Part shown: piece by piece, positions 24,891 through 32,894 of the stretch
Layout of the letters: the number at the start of each line of letters is the position of its first letter
Numbering within the stretch: position 1 is the first letter of the stretch
Source of the DNA: Bacteroidales bacterium
GTDB lineage: Bacteria; Bacteroidota; Bacteroidia; Bacteroidales; F082
Length of the DNA stretch: 33,441 nucleotides
Assembly: GCA_024689285.1 (NCBI GenBank)
Contig: JAILDR010000167.1
Span: 1-33,441 of the forward strand
Direction of reading: 5' to 3'
Program-made: the position numbers and the translations under genes
The notes under the pieces: generated by a model
Told to the model about the DNA's origin: nothing
Seen by the model: only the letters and a program-made list of their open reading frames with translations
The model's database searches: none

Positions 24891-27098
24891 ATGAGACCTG
24901 CTTTACCTGACACTTACTCCAAAGAAGAAAAAGAAGAAATCGAACGACGGCACCAGCGACTCATCGACGCTTGGCAGACCCGCAAGGAAGCCCAAGACCT
25001 TGAAGCCGTCGACAAGGCTTTCTATTTCGCTGTTGAAGCCCACAAGAACCAACGCCGACGCTCGGGCGAACCTTACATCTACCACCCTATTGCGGTAGCC
25101 ACCATTGCAGCTAATGACATCGGATTAGGCCGCACATCCATCATCTGCGCCCTGCTGCATGATGTAGTGGAAGACACCCAATACACCTTGGACGACATCC
25201 GCGAGATGTTTGGCGAAAAAGTCTCCAAAGTCGTTGACGGACTCACCAAGTTCGACAAGCTGGATGGTGCCGAAAGCATGCAGGCGGAGAACTTCAAGAA
25301 AATCATCACTTCACTGACTTACGATGTGCGCGTTGTACTCATCAAACTCTCAGACAGACTCCACAACATGCGCACTTTGGACTCTATGCCCAAACATAAG
25401 CAGCTGAAGATCGCCTCTGAGACCTCTTATATTTACGCACCTCTCGCCTACCGACTTGGTCTACACGCTATCAGAATCGAGCTTGAGGACTTGGCACTAA
25501 AATACACCAATCCAACCATTTACAACAACATACGCAGCCGAATCGAGAATGTGCGCGAAAACCGCATGGGCGAAATGCGCGGTTTTATCACCCCTGTCAT
25601 CGAGGCTTTGGAGAAGACAGGCATAAACGTCCGCTACGAGATTAAAGAACGCTCGGTCAACTCGATATGGAAACGCATGATGGAGAAAGAGTTGTCGTTT
25701 GAGGAGCTCTATGGATCGTTCGTGGTACGTTTCATCACCAACTGCCCCATTGAGCAAGAGCGCATTGAATGCTGGAAAATCTATGCCGTTCTGACTGGTT
25801 TTTACCGCCCGAACACAGCCAAGCTGAAGGACTGGATTTCGTTCCCGAAGACCAACGGATACGAGTCATTACACGCTGTGGTAATGGGTCAGACAGGCAA
25901 CTGGGTGGAGGTGCAGATTCGCAGCCAACGCATGGAGGAAATCGCCGAAAAGGGCTTTGCTGCCTATTGGAAACACAAGGCAGACAGCATGACTGAGAGC
26001 GGTTTCGACATCTGGCTCAAAAAAGCCCAAGACCTCATCAACACCGAATCAAACAATGCCATCGAGTTTGTCGACAACTTCAAGCTCGACCTCTTCTCCG
26101 ACGAAATCCATGTTTTCACCCCAAAGGGCGAAATGATCCTGTTGCCCAAAGGTTCCACCGCTCTTGACTTCGCCTACAACATCCACAGCAAGATTGGCGA
26201 CCACAGCATTGCGGCCAACGTCAACAGTCGCCTCACCCAACTTGACTTCAAGCTCAGCAATGGCGACCAAGTGGAAATCATCACCTCAGAAGCCCAACAC
26301 CCGCAAGAGAAATGGTTTGAGTTTCTGGCTACGGCTACGGCCAAGTCGCGCCTCAAAAACGGCATCAAAGAATACCGCCGTACTTTCAGAGAAGAAGGCG
26401 AGGCCAAATATGAGGAAATCATGAAGAAACTCGACCTCGACCCTTCGAAAGCCAAACGCAATATCGTGATGACCGCCGAACAACTCACCAGTTCCATCGA
26501 TTTCTACTATCAAGTGGCTACAGGCAAAATCGACGAGCAGACCATCCGCGACATACTGAAGCCCCAGTCGAGCAATAACAGCTTCGTGCGCTATATCACT
26601 TTCGGACTGTTAGGCAACAACAATAACCGCGGCAAGGACGAAACGCCTTCCATCACCTCTTCAGGGGAATTTGATTTCAATGTTTCCACCTGCTGCAACC
26701 CTATCCCGGGCGACGATGTCATCGCTTTCAGTTTTCCCGGCGAACCACTGCAAATCCATAGAAGCAACTGCCCAAGAGCCATCCAGCTCTCAGCACGATA
26801 CGGCAACAACATCGTGAAAGCCAAATGGCAGCCTAAAAGTGAAATCGCCTTCCTCGCCGACTTGAAAATCAACGCTCTGGACTCAGCCGGTCTGCTTAAC
26901 CGCATGACCAATCTGCTCTCGAACGAGATGAAGCTCAACCTGCACACGCTCCACATGGAAGCCAAAAACAACCTTGTGGAAGCCACCATCTCCATCTATG
27001 TCCATAACACCAAAGAGCTTGACGACCTCATTGACAAACTAAACCGCATGAAAGACGTGCAAAAGGTAATCAGGAAAACCTCCAAAGAGAATAAATAA
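24891..27098 (+). CDS. RelA/SpoT homologue, probably hydrolase-dominant
   Basis: The protein belongs to the long RSH family that sets (p)ppGpp levels: 735 residues from the ATG at 24891 (a TTG at 24885 is less likely). The HD hydrolase is intact: His65 (YIYHP), His90-Asp91 and Glu94-Asp95 (LLHDVVEDT), Asp155 (KLSDRLHNMRTL). The synthetase domain (about 245-360) looks worn. The usual GRPKHIYSIW is replaced by IKERSVNSIW. The metal-binding Asp of the ELFDxxAVR motif is Gly275 (EELYGSFVVRF). The His residues of EMHxxAExGxAAHW are Glu and Tyr. Tyr324 (NGYESLH) and Glu340 (VEVQIRS) remain. A TGS domain (VFTPKGEMILLPKGSTALDF), a conserved-cysteine region (FNVSTCCNPIPGD) and a C-terminal ACT domain follow. 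I infer a SpoT-like hydrolase with weak or no synthesis. Confidence 0.9.
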   Translation: MRPALPDTYSKEEKEEIERRHQRLIDAWQTRKEAQDLEAVDKAFYFAVEAHKNQRRRSGEPYIYHPIAVATIAANDIGLGRTSIICALLHDVVEDTQYTLDDIREMFGEKVSKVVDGLTKFDKLDGAESMQAENFKKIITSLTYDVRVVLIKLSDRLHNMRTLDSMPKHKQLKIASETSYIYAPLAYRLGLHAIRIELEDLALKYTNPTIYNNIRSRIENVRENRMGEMRGFITPVIEALEKTGINVRYEIKERSVNSIWKRMMEKELSFEELYGSFVVRFITNCPIEQERIECWKIYAVLTGFYRPNTAKLKDWISFPKTNGYESLHAVVMGQTGNWVEVQIRSQRMEEIAEKGFAAYWKHKADSMTESGFDIWLKKAQDLINTESNNAIEFVDNFKLDLFSDEIHVFTPKGEMILLPKGSTALDFAYNIHSKIGDHSIAANVNSRLTQLDFKLSNGDQVEIITSEAQHPQEKWFEFLATATAKSRLKNGIKEYRRTFREEGEAKYEEIMKKLDLDPSKAKRNIVMTAEQLTSSIDFYYQVATGKIDEQTIRDILKPQSSNNSFVRYITFGLLGNNNNRGKDETPSITSSGEFDFNVSTCCNPIPGDDVIAFSFPGEPLQIHRSNCPRAIQLSARYGNNIVKAKWQPKSEIAFLADLKINALDSAGLLNRMTNLLSNEMKLNLHTLHMEAKNNLVEATISIYVHNTKELDDLIDKLNRMKDVQKVIRKTSKENK

Positions 27099-27133
27099 TG
27101 CAGATTATTTAGAATTGGTCTGAAAAAATTTCC

Positions 27134-27142
27134 TAATTTTGC
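27134..27142 (+). promoter_or_regulatory. -7 box for fur-purA
   Basis: TAATTTTGC fits TAnnTTTG and places the start of transcription before the ATG at 27163, which rules out the TTG at 27139 as the start. Confidence 0.55.
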
Positions 27143-27162
27143 GGCTACATCACAAATTGGAA

Positions 27163-27615
27163 ATGAAAGACTCGTTTGACAATACCTATCTGGCAGTCAA
27201 GAAGATATTTATCGACTACCTGCAACGGCGGAACTTGCGCAAGACGCCCGAACGCTTTGCCATCCTTAAGGAGATTTATTCCACCAGCGGGCATTTCGAC
27301 ATTGACTCATTGTATAATAGAATGAAAGACAACAAGTACCGTGTGAGCAGAGCCACCTTATACAACACCATAGAACTGCTTTTAGACTGCGGGTTGGTCA
27401 TCAAACACCAATTTGGACACAACTGCGCACAATACGAGCGCTCTTACAAATTCCGTCAACACGACCATTTCATTGATATTGAGACAGAAAAAGTGATGGA
27501 ATTTTGTGACCCTCGCTTACTTGAAATCCAACGTTCCATTGAAGAACAACTTGGCGTGGAAATCACGCACCACTCACTCATTTTTTATGGACACAAGAAA
27601 ACTGACAACAAATGA
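27163..27615 (+). CDS. Fur family transcriptional repressor
   Basis: The protein has 150 residues. The winged-helix DNA-binding part is at about 15-85 (RKTPERFAILKEIYSTSGHF, YRVSRATLYNTIELLLDCGL). The dimerisation and metal part follows with HDHFIDIETEKVMEFCDP and a late THHSLIFYGH. The CxxC pairs that bind structural zinc in canonical Fur are missing: the segment where HxHxxCxxCGKV would be reads HDHFIDIETEKV, and only one Cys remains nearby (FCDP). It may sense iron or another metal or peroxide without structural zinc; which one cannot be told. It overlaps purA by four bases (ATGA), so the two are cotranscribed. Confidence 0.9.
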   Translation: MKDSFDNTYLAVKKIFIDYLQRRNLRKTPERFAILKEIYSTSGHFDIDSLYNRMKDNKYRVSRATLYNTIELLLDCGLVIKHQFGHNCAQYERSYKFRQHDHFIDIETEKVMEFCDPRLLEIQRSIEEQLGVEITHHSLIFYGHKKTDNK

Positions 27616-28889
27616 ATAAATTAGACATACTTTTAGGTTTGCAATGGGGTGACGAAGGCAAAGGCAAGGTCGTCGACGCCCTCACCCCAAACTATGACAT
27701 CGTAGCCCGGTTCCAAGGCGGTCCCAACGCCGGACACACCATCGAGTTTGGCGGCAAGAAATTCGTCCTGCATAATATCCCATCAGGTGTGCTCACCCCA
27801 GGCTGCGTCAACGTCATCGGAAACGGTGTCATCATAGACCCCCATATATTAAAAGGTGAGATAGAAGGTCTGCACGAGGCTGGCTTCGACCTGCGCCAGA
27901 CGCTGAAAATTGCCAACCGTGCCCACCTGATACTGCCCACCCATCGTGCTATGGACGCTGCCAACGAGAAAGCTTTGGGCAAGATGAAGGTCGGCACTAC
28001 CCTGAAAGGCATAGGACCCACCTATACCGACAAAACCGCCCGTAAAGGCTTGCGCATAGGAGACATCAACCTGCCCGAATTCCGCGAGAAATACAATCAC
28101 CTGAAGCAGATTCACCTGCAACAGATTGCCGGAATGGGCTTCGACATGCAGGGCTTCCAGCTCGATGGCATCGCCTTCAGCGAATACGAGAAGTTGTGGT
28201 TTGAGGGTATCGAATACCTTAAACAATACGAATTCATCGACAGCGAATACTATATCAACGAGGCTCTTGATGCCGACAAGAAAGTGCTTGCTGAAGGTGC
28301 CCAAGGTTCCATGCTTGATGTGGACTTTGGCAGCTATCCCTTCGTCACTTCATCCAATGTGATTGCCGCTGGTGTCTGCTCTGGTTTGGGGGTTGCCCCA
28401 AGCCGCATCGGAAAAGTCTACGGCATCTTCAAGGCTTACTGCACCCGCGTGGGCACAGGCCCCTTCCCCACCGAGCTCTTTGACGAGACCGGCGAAACCT
28501 TGCGCCAAAACGGCCACGAATTCGGTGCCACCACAGGCCGTCCACGCCGCTGCGGCTGGCTCGACCTGCCCGCACTGAAATATGCCGTCATGCTCAGCGG
28601 CGTCACCGACCTGATGATGATGAAGAGCGACGTGATGGACGACTTCAAGACATTGAAAGTGGCCACTGCCTACCTGCACAACGGCAAGGAAACCAAGCAC
28701 CTGCCTTTTGATGCCTGCACCGAGACCATGAAGCCTGTCTACACCGAAATCCCCGGTTGGCAACAAAAAATTGAAGGCAAAATTCCACAGAAGTTAGAGG
28801 ATTATATCAAGTATATCGAAAACTATGTAGGTGTGCCCGTCAGATTCGTTTCCTATGGACCAGACAGAACACAGAATGTTTGGAGATAA
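27612..28889 (+). CDS. purA: adenylosuccinate synthetase
   Basis: PurA makes adenylosuccinate from IMP, aspartate and GTP in AMP synthesis. The protein has 425 residues, the normal length. Motifs are LGLQWGDEGKGKVVD at the N-terminus (with the catalytic Asp), GGPNAGHT, GIGPTYTDKTARKGLR, EGAQGSMLDVDFGSYPFVTS, and the GTP-binding VSYGPDRTQNV at the end. The ATG overlaps the fur stop, so purine synthesis is linked to the regulator's transcript. Confidence 0.98.
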   Translation: MNKLDILLGLQWGDEGKGKVVDALTPNYDIVARFQGGPNAGHTIEFGGKKFVLHNIPSGVLTPGCVNVIGNGVIIDPHILKGEIEGLHEAGFDLRQTLKIANRAHLILPTHRAMDAANEKALGKMKVGTTLKGIGPTYTDKTARKGLRIGDINLPEFREKYNHLKQIHLQQIAGMGFDMQGFQLDGIAFSEYEKLWFEGIEYLKQYEFIDSEYYINEALDADKKVLAEGAQGSMLDVDFGSYPFVTSSNVIAAGVCSGLGVAPSRIGKVYGIFKAYCTRVGTGPFPTELFDETGETLRQNGHEFGATTGRPRRCGWLDLPALKYAVMLSGVTDLMMMKSDVMDDFKTLKVATAYLHNGKETKHLPFDACTETMKPVYTEIPGWQQKIEGKIPQKLEDYIKYIENYVGVPVRFVSYGPDRTQNVWR

Positions 28890-28954
28890 AAAAAAATCTG
28901 TACTTTTTGACATAAAATCTACCCGTTGCACAGGGAAGCGTTGTGGTTTTTTGC

Positions 28955-28963
28955 TATTTTTGC
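28955..28963 (+). promoter_or_regulatory. -7 box for the Tat island
   Basis: TATTTTTGC fits TAnnTTTG and would give a leader of about 24 bases before tatA at 28991. It argues against a longer tatA frame starting at 28943. Confidence 0.6.
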
Positions 28964-28990
28964 AGAAATTTCACAACTAATACTTCTATT

Positions 28991-29173
28991 ATGCAATTAC
29001 TTACTATCGGAACGACTGAAATCATTCTCATTGTCATTCTCGTTTTGCTGCTCTTTGGCGGACGCAAAATCCCAGAGTTGATGCGAGGCCTCGGTAAGGG
29101 CGTAAAAAGCTTTAAGGACGGCGTAAACGGTGTGGAAGACCCCAACGAAAAACCCAAAGAGAACAAGGAATGA
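28991..29173 (+). CDS. tatA: twin-arginine translocase subunit TatA/E
   Basis: TatA subunits assemble into the pore that exports folded proteins. The protein has 60 residues: one N-terminal membrane helix (TTEIILIVILVLLLF), the FGGRKIPELMRGLGKG hinge and amphipathic helix, and a short acidic, disordered tail. Only one TatA-type gene is seen here and there is no tatB, as in many minimal Tat systems. The end overlaps tatC by four bases (ATGA). Confidence 0.95.
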   Translation: MQLLTIGTTEIILIVILVLLLFGGRKIPELMRGLGKGVKSFKDGVNGVEDPNEKPKENKE

Positions 29174-29964
29174 GCGAGCAGGAGGTCAGTTCTTTCTGGG
29201 ATCACTTGGATGTGCTTCGGAAAGTGCTGTTCCGCTGCTTGATTGCCTGGGCCGTTGGAGCTGTGGCAGCTTTCTGTTTCAAAGAGGTGCTGTTCGACCT
29301 GCTGTTTGCCCCATCACGAGACGATTTCGTTTCATATCGACTGATGGAGCGGCTTTGTACCCAAACAGGTTGGCAAGCACTTTGTCCGGGCAGTTTTCAG
29401 GCATCGTTCATCAATACGGAGTTGGCGGCGCAGTTCATGACACACATCAAGGTGGCACTATGGGCGGGACTCGTAGTGGTTTCGCCATACTTCATTGTGC
29501 AACTTTACGGTTTTGTCGCACCCGCACTCTACGACGAAGAGAAACGCCACGCTGCACCAATAATAACATGGGGAACGTTGCTGTTCGTCCTCGGAGCACT
29601 GATGAACTATTTCATCATCTTTCCTTTTGCTTTCCGATTTCTCAACGACTATCAAGTGTATGACGCAGTACATAACCAAATATCACTTTCGTCTTACATC
29701 AACAACCTACTCATGCTCAGTCTGCTTATGGGCATTCTCTTTGAGATTCCCATCGTCAATTACCTATTGGCAAAAGCAGGGCTGCTGCAAGCTGAAACGC
29801 TCAAGAAATACCGCCGCCACGCCATCGTGGGCATCGCCATAGTGGCGGCCATCATCACTCCAACAGGCGATGCCGTGACCTTGATGCTTGTCACTGTTCC
29901 CATCTATATGTTGTATGAGGCAAGCATCGTAATAGTAAAACGAACTAATTCAAAATCAACATAA
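29170..29964 (+). CDS. tatC: twin-arginine translocase subunit TatC
   Basis: TatC is the receptor for twin-arginine signals. The protein has 264 residues with the expected six membrane segments, the N-terminal SFWDHLDVLRKVLFRCL motif that replaces the usual F-x-H-L-x-E-L-R, and FVAPALYDEEKR before the third helix. The long first periplasmic loop (about 45-90) holds YRLMERLC. It is followed after one base by the Fe-S membrane protein, which has a twin-arginine motif itself. Confidence 0.95.
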   Translation: MSEQEVSSFWDHLDVLRKVLFRCLIAWAVGAVAAFCFKEVLFDLLFAPSRDDFVSYRLMERLCTQTGWQALCPGSFQASFINTELAAQFMTHIKVALWAGLVVVSPYFIVQLYGFVAPALYDEEKRHAAPIITWGTLLFVLGALMNYFIIFPFAFRFLNDYQVYDAVHNQISLSSYINNLLMLSLLMGILFEIPIVNYLLAKAGLLQAETLKKYRRHAIVGIAIVAAIITPTGDAVTLMLVTVPIYMLYEASIVIVKRTNSKST

Positions 29965-29965
29965 T

Positions 29966-31432
29966 ATGTTACGAAAAATCAGAATTTGCCTGCAAGTGGT
30001 CATGATGACCTTGATAACCTTGTTGCTGCTCGGCATCGGGTTCCGAGTACACCTTTGGGCGGGTTGGGTAGCCAAAATCCAATTCCTGCCCGCTTTCCTG
30101 GCTGTCAACGTAGCCATTGTGGTCTTTTTCCTTGTAATGGTCCTCCTCTTCGGGAGACTCTATTGCAGCGTCGTCTGCCCTTTGGGCATCATGCAAGATT
30201 TCTTCTCGTGGCTTGGCGGCAAAGCCAAGAAAAACCGTTTCAGCTACGCCAAAGAAAACAAATGGCTGCGTTACGGTTTCTACGGTGTCTTCATCATCGC
30301 CTTAATCATCGGCTTTGCGCCCCTCACCACTCTGTTTGAGCCCTACAGTGCCTACGGGCGCATCGTCAACAGTCTGTTCAAGCCGCTCTACGACATGCTG
30401 AACAATAAACTTGCCAGCCTGGATGCCGCCAACAACCGGTACAACTTCACCGAGGTTCAAATATGGACACGCAGCGTGACGACCTTCGTTGTGGCCGTCC
30501 TCACCTTATTAATATTAGGCTTCCTCGCCTGGCGCAAGGGGCGTCTCTATTGCAACACCATTTGCCCAGTAGGCACCACACTTAGTTTTTGCTCCCGCAA
30601 CTCGATTTTCCGCATCCGCTTCGACAAGGATAAATGCAAGAACTGCGGCATGTGCGAAAAGAACTGCAAGGCACAGGCCATCAATTTCAAAGAAGGCACA
30701 GTGGACTATTCACGCTGTGTCGTCTGCGGCGACTGTCTGGACAAATGCAAGTTTGATGCGCTACACTATACGTCAAAGAAACTCGTTACAACGTCAAAAC
30801 CTGTTGACACCGAGCGTCGAGCCTTCCTGGCATCCACTGCAATGGCGGGTGCATCAGCCGCAATGGCCCAAACACAGATGAAGGTGGACGGAGGTCTTGC
30901 GGTCATCGAGGACAAGAAAGCCCCGAAACGCCAAACGACCATCACACCTCCAGGGTCGGTTTCAGCCCGGCACATGCAAAAGCACTGCACCGCATGCCAG
31001 CTCTGTGTTTCAAATTGCCCGAACAATGTATTGCGTCCTTCCACTGATTTCCAGCACTTCATGCAGCCTATGATGTCGTTTGAACGTGGTTACTGCCGCC
31101 CCGAATGCACACGTTGCAGCGAAATCTGTCCAGCCGGTGCCATCAAGCCCATTTCGAGAGAAGAAAAAACGAGCATCCATGTAGGACACGCCGTTTGGAT
31201 AAAAGAGAATTGCGTCGTATTAACCGATGAAGTCAGTTGTGGCAACTGCGCCCGCCACTGCCCGACGGGAGCCATCCAAATGGTTGATTACGAAGGACCG
31301 AATGGTATGGTGAAAGTACCTGCGGTGGACGAAAACAAATGCATCGGCTGTGGTGCCTGCGAGCACCTCTGCCCCGCCCGCCCGTTTAGCGCGATTTATG
31401 TGGAAGGTAATGAAATGCATCAAATCAATTAA
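29966..31432 (+). CDS. polytopic multi-[4Fe-4S] protein with internal Tat-like motif (NapH/NapG-like fusion)
   Basis: The protein has 488 residues in two halves. The first is NapH/NosR-like: membrane helices at about 10-30, 42-63, 103-121 and 170-187, the paired CxxxCP motifs GRLYCSVVCPLG (Cys67, Cys71) and GRLYCNTICPVG (Cys196, Cys200), then two ferredoxin motifs (Cys224-234 and Cys251-261). At 284-285 is a twin arginine in DTERRAFLASTAMAGASAA, followed by a short hydrophobic stretch. The second half is NapG-like with four more cysteine clusters (341-351, 377-388, 425-432, 459-469). I infer that the second half is moved across the membrane by the Tat pathway, giving an electron-transfer protein with clusters on both sides. 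It would pass electrons from quinol or a cytoplasmic donor to a periplasmic partner, probably the aldo/keto reductase encoded next. Confidence 0.85.
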   Translation: MLRKIRICLQVVMMTLITLLLLGIGFRVHLWAGWVAKIQFLPAFLAVNVAIVVFFLVMVLLFGRLYCSVVCPLGIMQDFFSWLGGKAKKNRFSYAKENKWLRYGFYGVFIIALIIGFAPLTTLFEPYSAYGRIVNSLFKPLYDMLNNKLASLDAANNRYNFTEVQIWTRSVTTFVVAVLTLLILGFLAWRKGRLYCNTICPVGTTLSFCSRNSIFRIRFDKDKCKNCGMCEKNCKAQAINFKEGTVDYSRCVVCGDCLDKCKFDALHYTSKKLVTTSKPVDTERRAFLASTAMAGASAAMAQTQMKVDGGLAVIEDKKAPKRQTTITPPGSVSARHMQKHCTACQLCVSNCPNNVLRPSTDFQHFMQPMMSFERGYCRPECTRCSEICPAGAIKPISREEKTSIHVGHAVWIKENCVVLTDEVSCGNCARHCPTGAIQMVDYEGPNGMVKVPAVDENKCIGCGACEHLCPARPFSAIYVEGNEMHQIN

Positions 31433-31443
31433 ATCAAGAAGCT

Positions 31444-32844
31444 ATGGATAGAAGAGATTTCATCAAACATATTGGCGGAGCTGCCGTAGCCACTTCGGTG
31501 GTGCTTTCTGCCTGCACAGACAACAGCAAAGAGACGCCCATAGTGGGCAACATCATAGACGGGCAAGGCGAGATGACCTACCGCATCAATCCCAATACGG
31601 GGGACAAGGTCTCCATTCTGGGATACGGCATGATGCGACTGCCCGTCGAGGAAGGCGGCACTTTGCGCGACCATCCCAACTCACCCATCGACCAAGAGCT
31701 GGTCAACCAAGAGATTGACTACGCCCTTGAACATGGAATGAACTATTTCGACACCTCACCGGTGTACTGCAAAGGTATGTCGGAACACGCCACAGGCATC
31801 GCTTTAGCCCGTCATCCACGCAACTCGTATTACATCGCCACCAAGCTCTCCAACTTCAGCCCATCCACATGGGACACTGAATCTTCGAAAGCTATGTTCG
31901 AGAATTCGCTGAAGGAACTGCAAACGGATTATATCGACTACCTTTTGCTGCACAGCATCGGGGGCGAGTCGAAAGAGCTGAATGGCATGGAGATGTTCAA
32001 CGCCCGCTTCATCGACAATGGCATCCTCGACTGGCTTGTGGAACAAAAGGCGGCGGGACGCATCCGCAACCTAGGTTTCTCCTTCCACGGCGACCCCAAA
32101 GTGTTCGACACCATGCTGCAATGGCATGATGAAGGCCTTTACCATTGGGACTTCGTGCAAATCCAGATGAACTACGTTGACTGGAACTACGCCCACGTGA
32201 TTGAGCCAGAAAACGTCAACGCTTCATACCTTTATAATGAGCTACACCGTCGCGGCATCCCTGCGGTCATCATGGAGCCTTTGCTTGGCGGTCGCCTTGC
32301 CAGCCTCCCCGATTACCTCGTTAAGCAGATGAAAGAGCGAGAGCCTGAGACCCCTGTGGCCCGTTGGGCTTTCCGTTATGCAGGTACCCCCGAGGGTATC
32401 CTCACCGTGCTGAGCGGCATGACCTATATGGAGCATTTGGAGCAGAATGTGGCCACCTACTCGCCCCTGCGCCCTATCACGCCTGAAGAAGACGAGCTCC
32501 TGATGAAAATCGCGGAAGAATTCGTAGAGCTGAAGACCGTACCCTGCACAAGCTGCAACTACTGCATGCCCTGCCCTTACGGCCTGAATATTCCTGTCAT
32601 TTTCTCGTATTATAACGACTGCATTACCGCAGGAAAAATGCCTGCCGGAAACCATGATGCACGCGAATACCAAGAAGCAAGAAAGCGTTTCCTCATTGGC
32701 TACGACAGGAATGTGCCGTCATTACGCCAAGCCAGCCACTGCATCGGCTGCAACCAATGCGTGGAGCATTGTCCGCAGAAAATCAACATCCCCGAGGAGT
32801 TGCATCGGATAGATGACTATGTGGAACAATTGAAACAAATGTAA
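31444..32844 (+). CDS. Tat-signal aldo/keto reductase with C-terminal [4Fe-4S] motifs
   Basis: The protein has 466 residues. The N-terminus MDRRDFIKHIGGAAVATSV is a twin-arginine signal that ends in a lipobox (VLSAC, Cys24), so export as a folded lipoprotein is predicted. The aldo/keto reductase barrel (about 50-345) keeps the tetrad Asp103, Tyr108, Lys134 and His170 (YFDTSPVYCKG, IATKLSNF, YLLLHSIGG). Two cysteine clusters follow: CTSCNYCMPCP (368-377) and CIGCNQCVEHCP (433-443). Cytoplasmic relatives with a C-terminal Fe-S domain are common; an exported one is odd because NAD(P)H is not found outside the membrane. Electrons might come from the neighbouring Fe-S membrane protein instead. Substrate unknown. 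Confidence 0.88.
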   Translation: MDRRDFIKHIGGAAVATSVVLSACTDNSKETPIVGNIIDGQGEMTYRINPNTGDKVSILGYGMMRLPVEEGGTLRDHPNSPIDQELVNQEIDYALEHGMNYFDTSPVYCKGMSEHATGIALARHPRNSYYIATKLSNFSPSTWDTESSKAMFENSLKELQTDYIDYLLLHSIGGESKELNGMEMFNARFIDNGILDWLVEQKAAGRIRNLGFSFHGDPKVFDTMLQWHDEGLYHWDFVQIQMNYVDWNYAHVIEPENVNASYLYNELHRRGIPAVIMEPLLGGRLASLPDYLVKQMKEREPETPVARWAFRYAGTPEGILTVLSGMTYMEHLEQNVATYSPLRPITPEEDELLMKIAEEFVELKTVPCTSCNYCMPCPYGLNIPVIFSYYNDCITAGKMPAGNHDAREYQEARKRFLIGYDRNVPSLRQASHCIGCNQCVEHCPQKINIPEELHRIDDYVEQLKQM

Positions 32845-32849
32845 ACATA

Positions 32850-32894
32850 AAAAAAAACGGACGGAACTCGCATTAACGGGTTCCGTTCTTTTTT
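32850..32894. terminator. bidirectional terminator between the Tat island and hydE
   Basis: ACGGAAC (32861-32867) pairs perfectly with GTTCCGT (32880-32886). An A run on the left (32850-32857) and a T run on the right (32889-32894) let it work on both strands. The hydE stop codon (32873-32875) lies in the loop. Confidence 0.8.
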
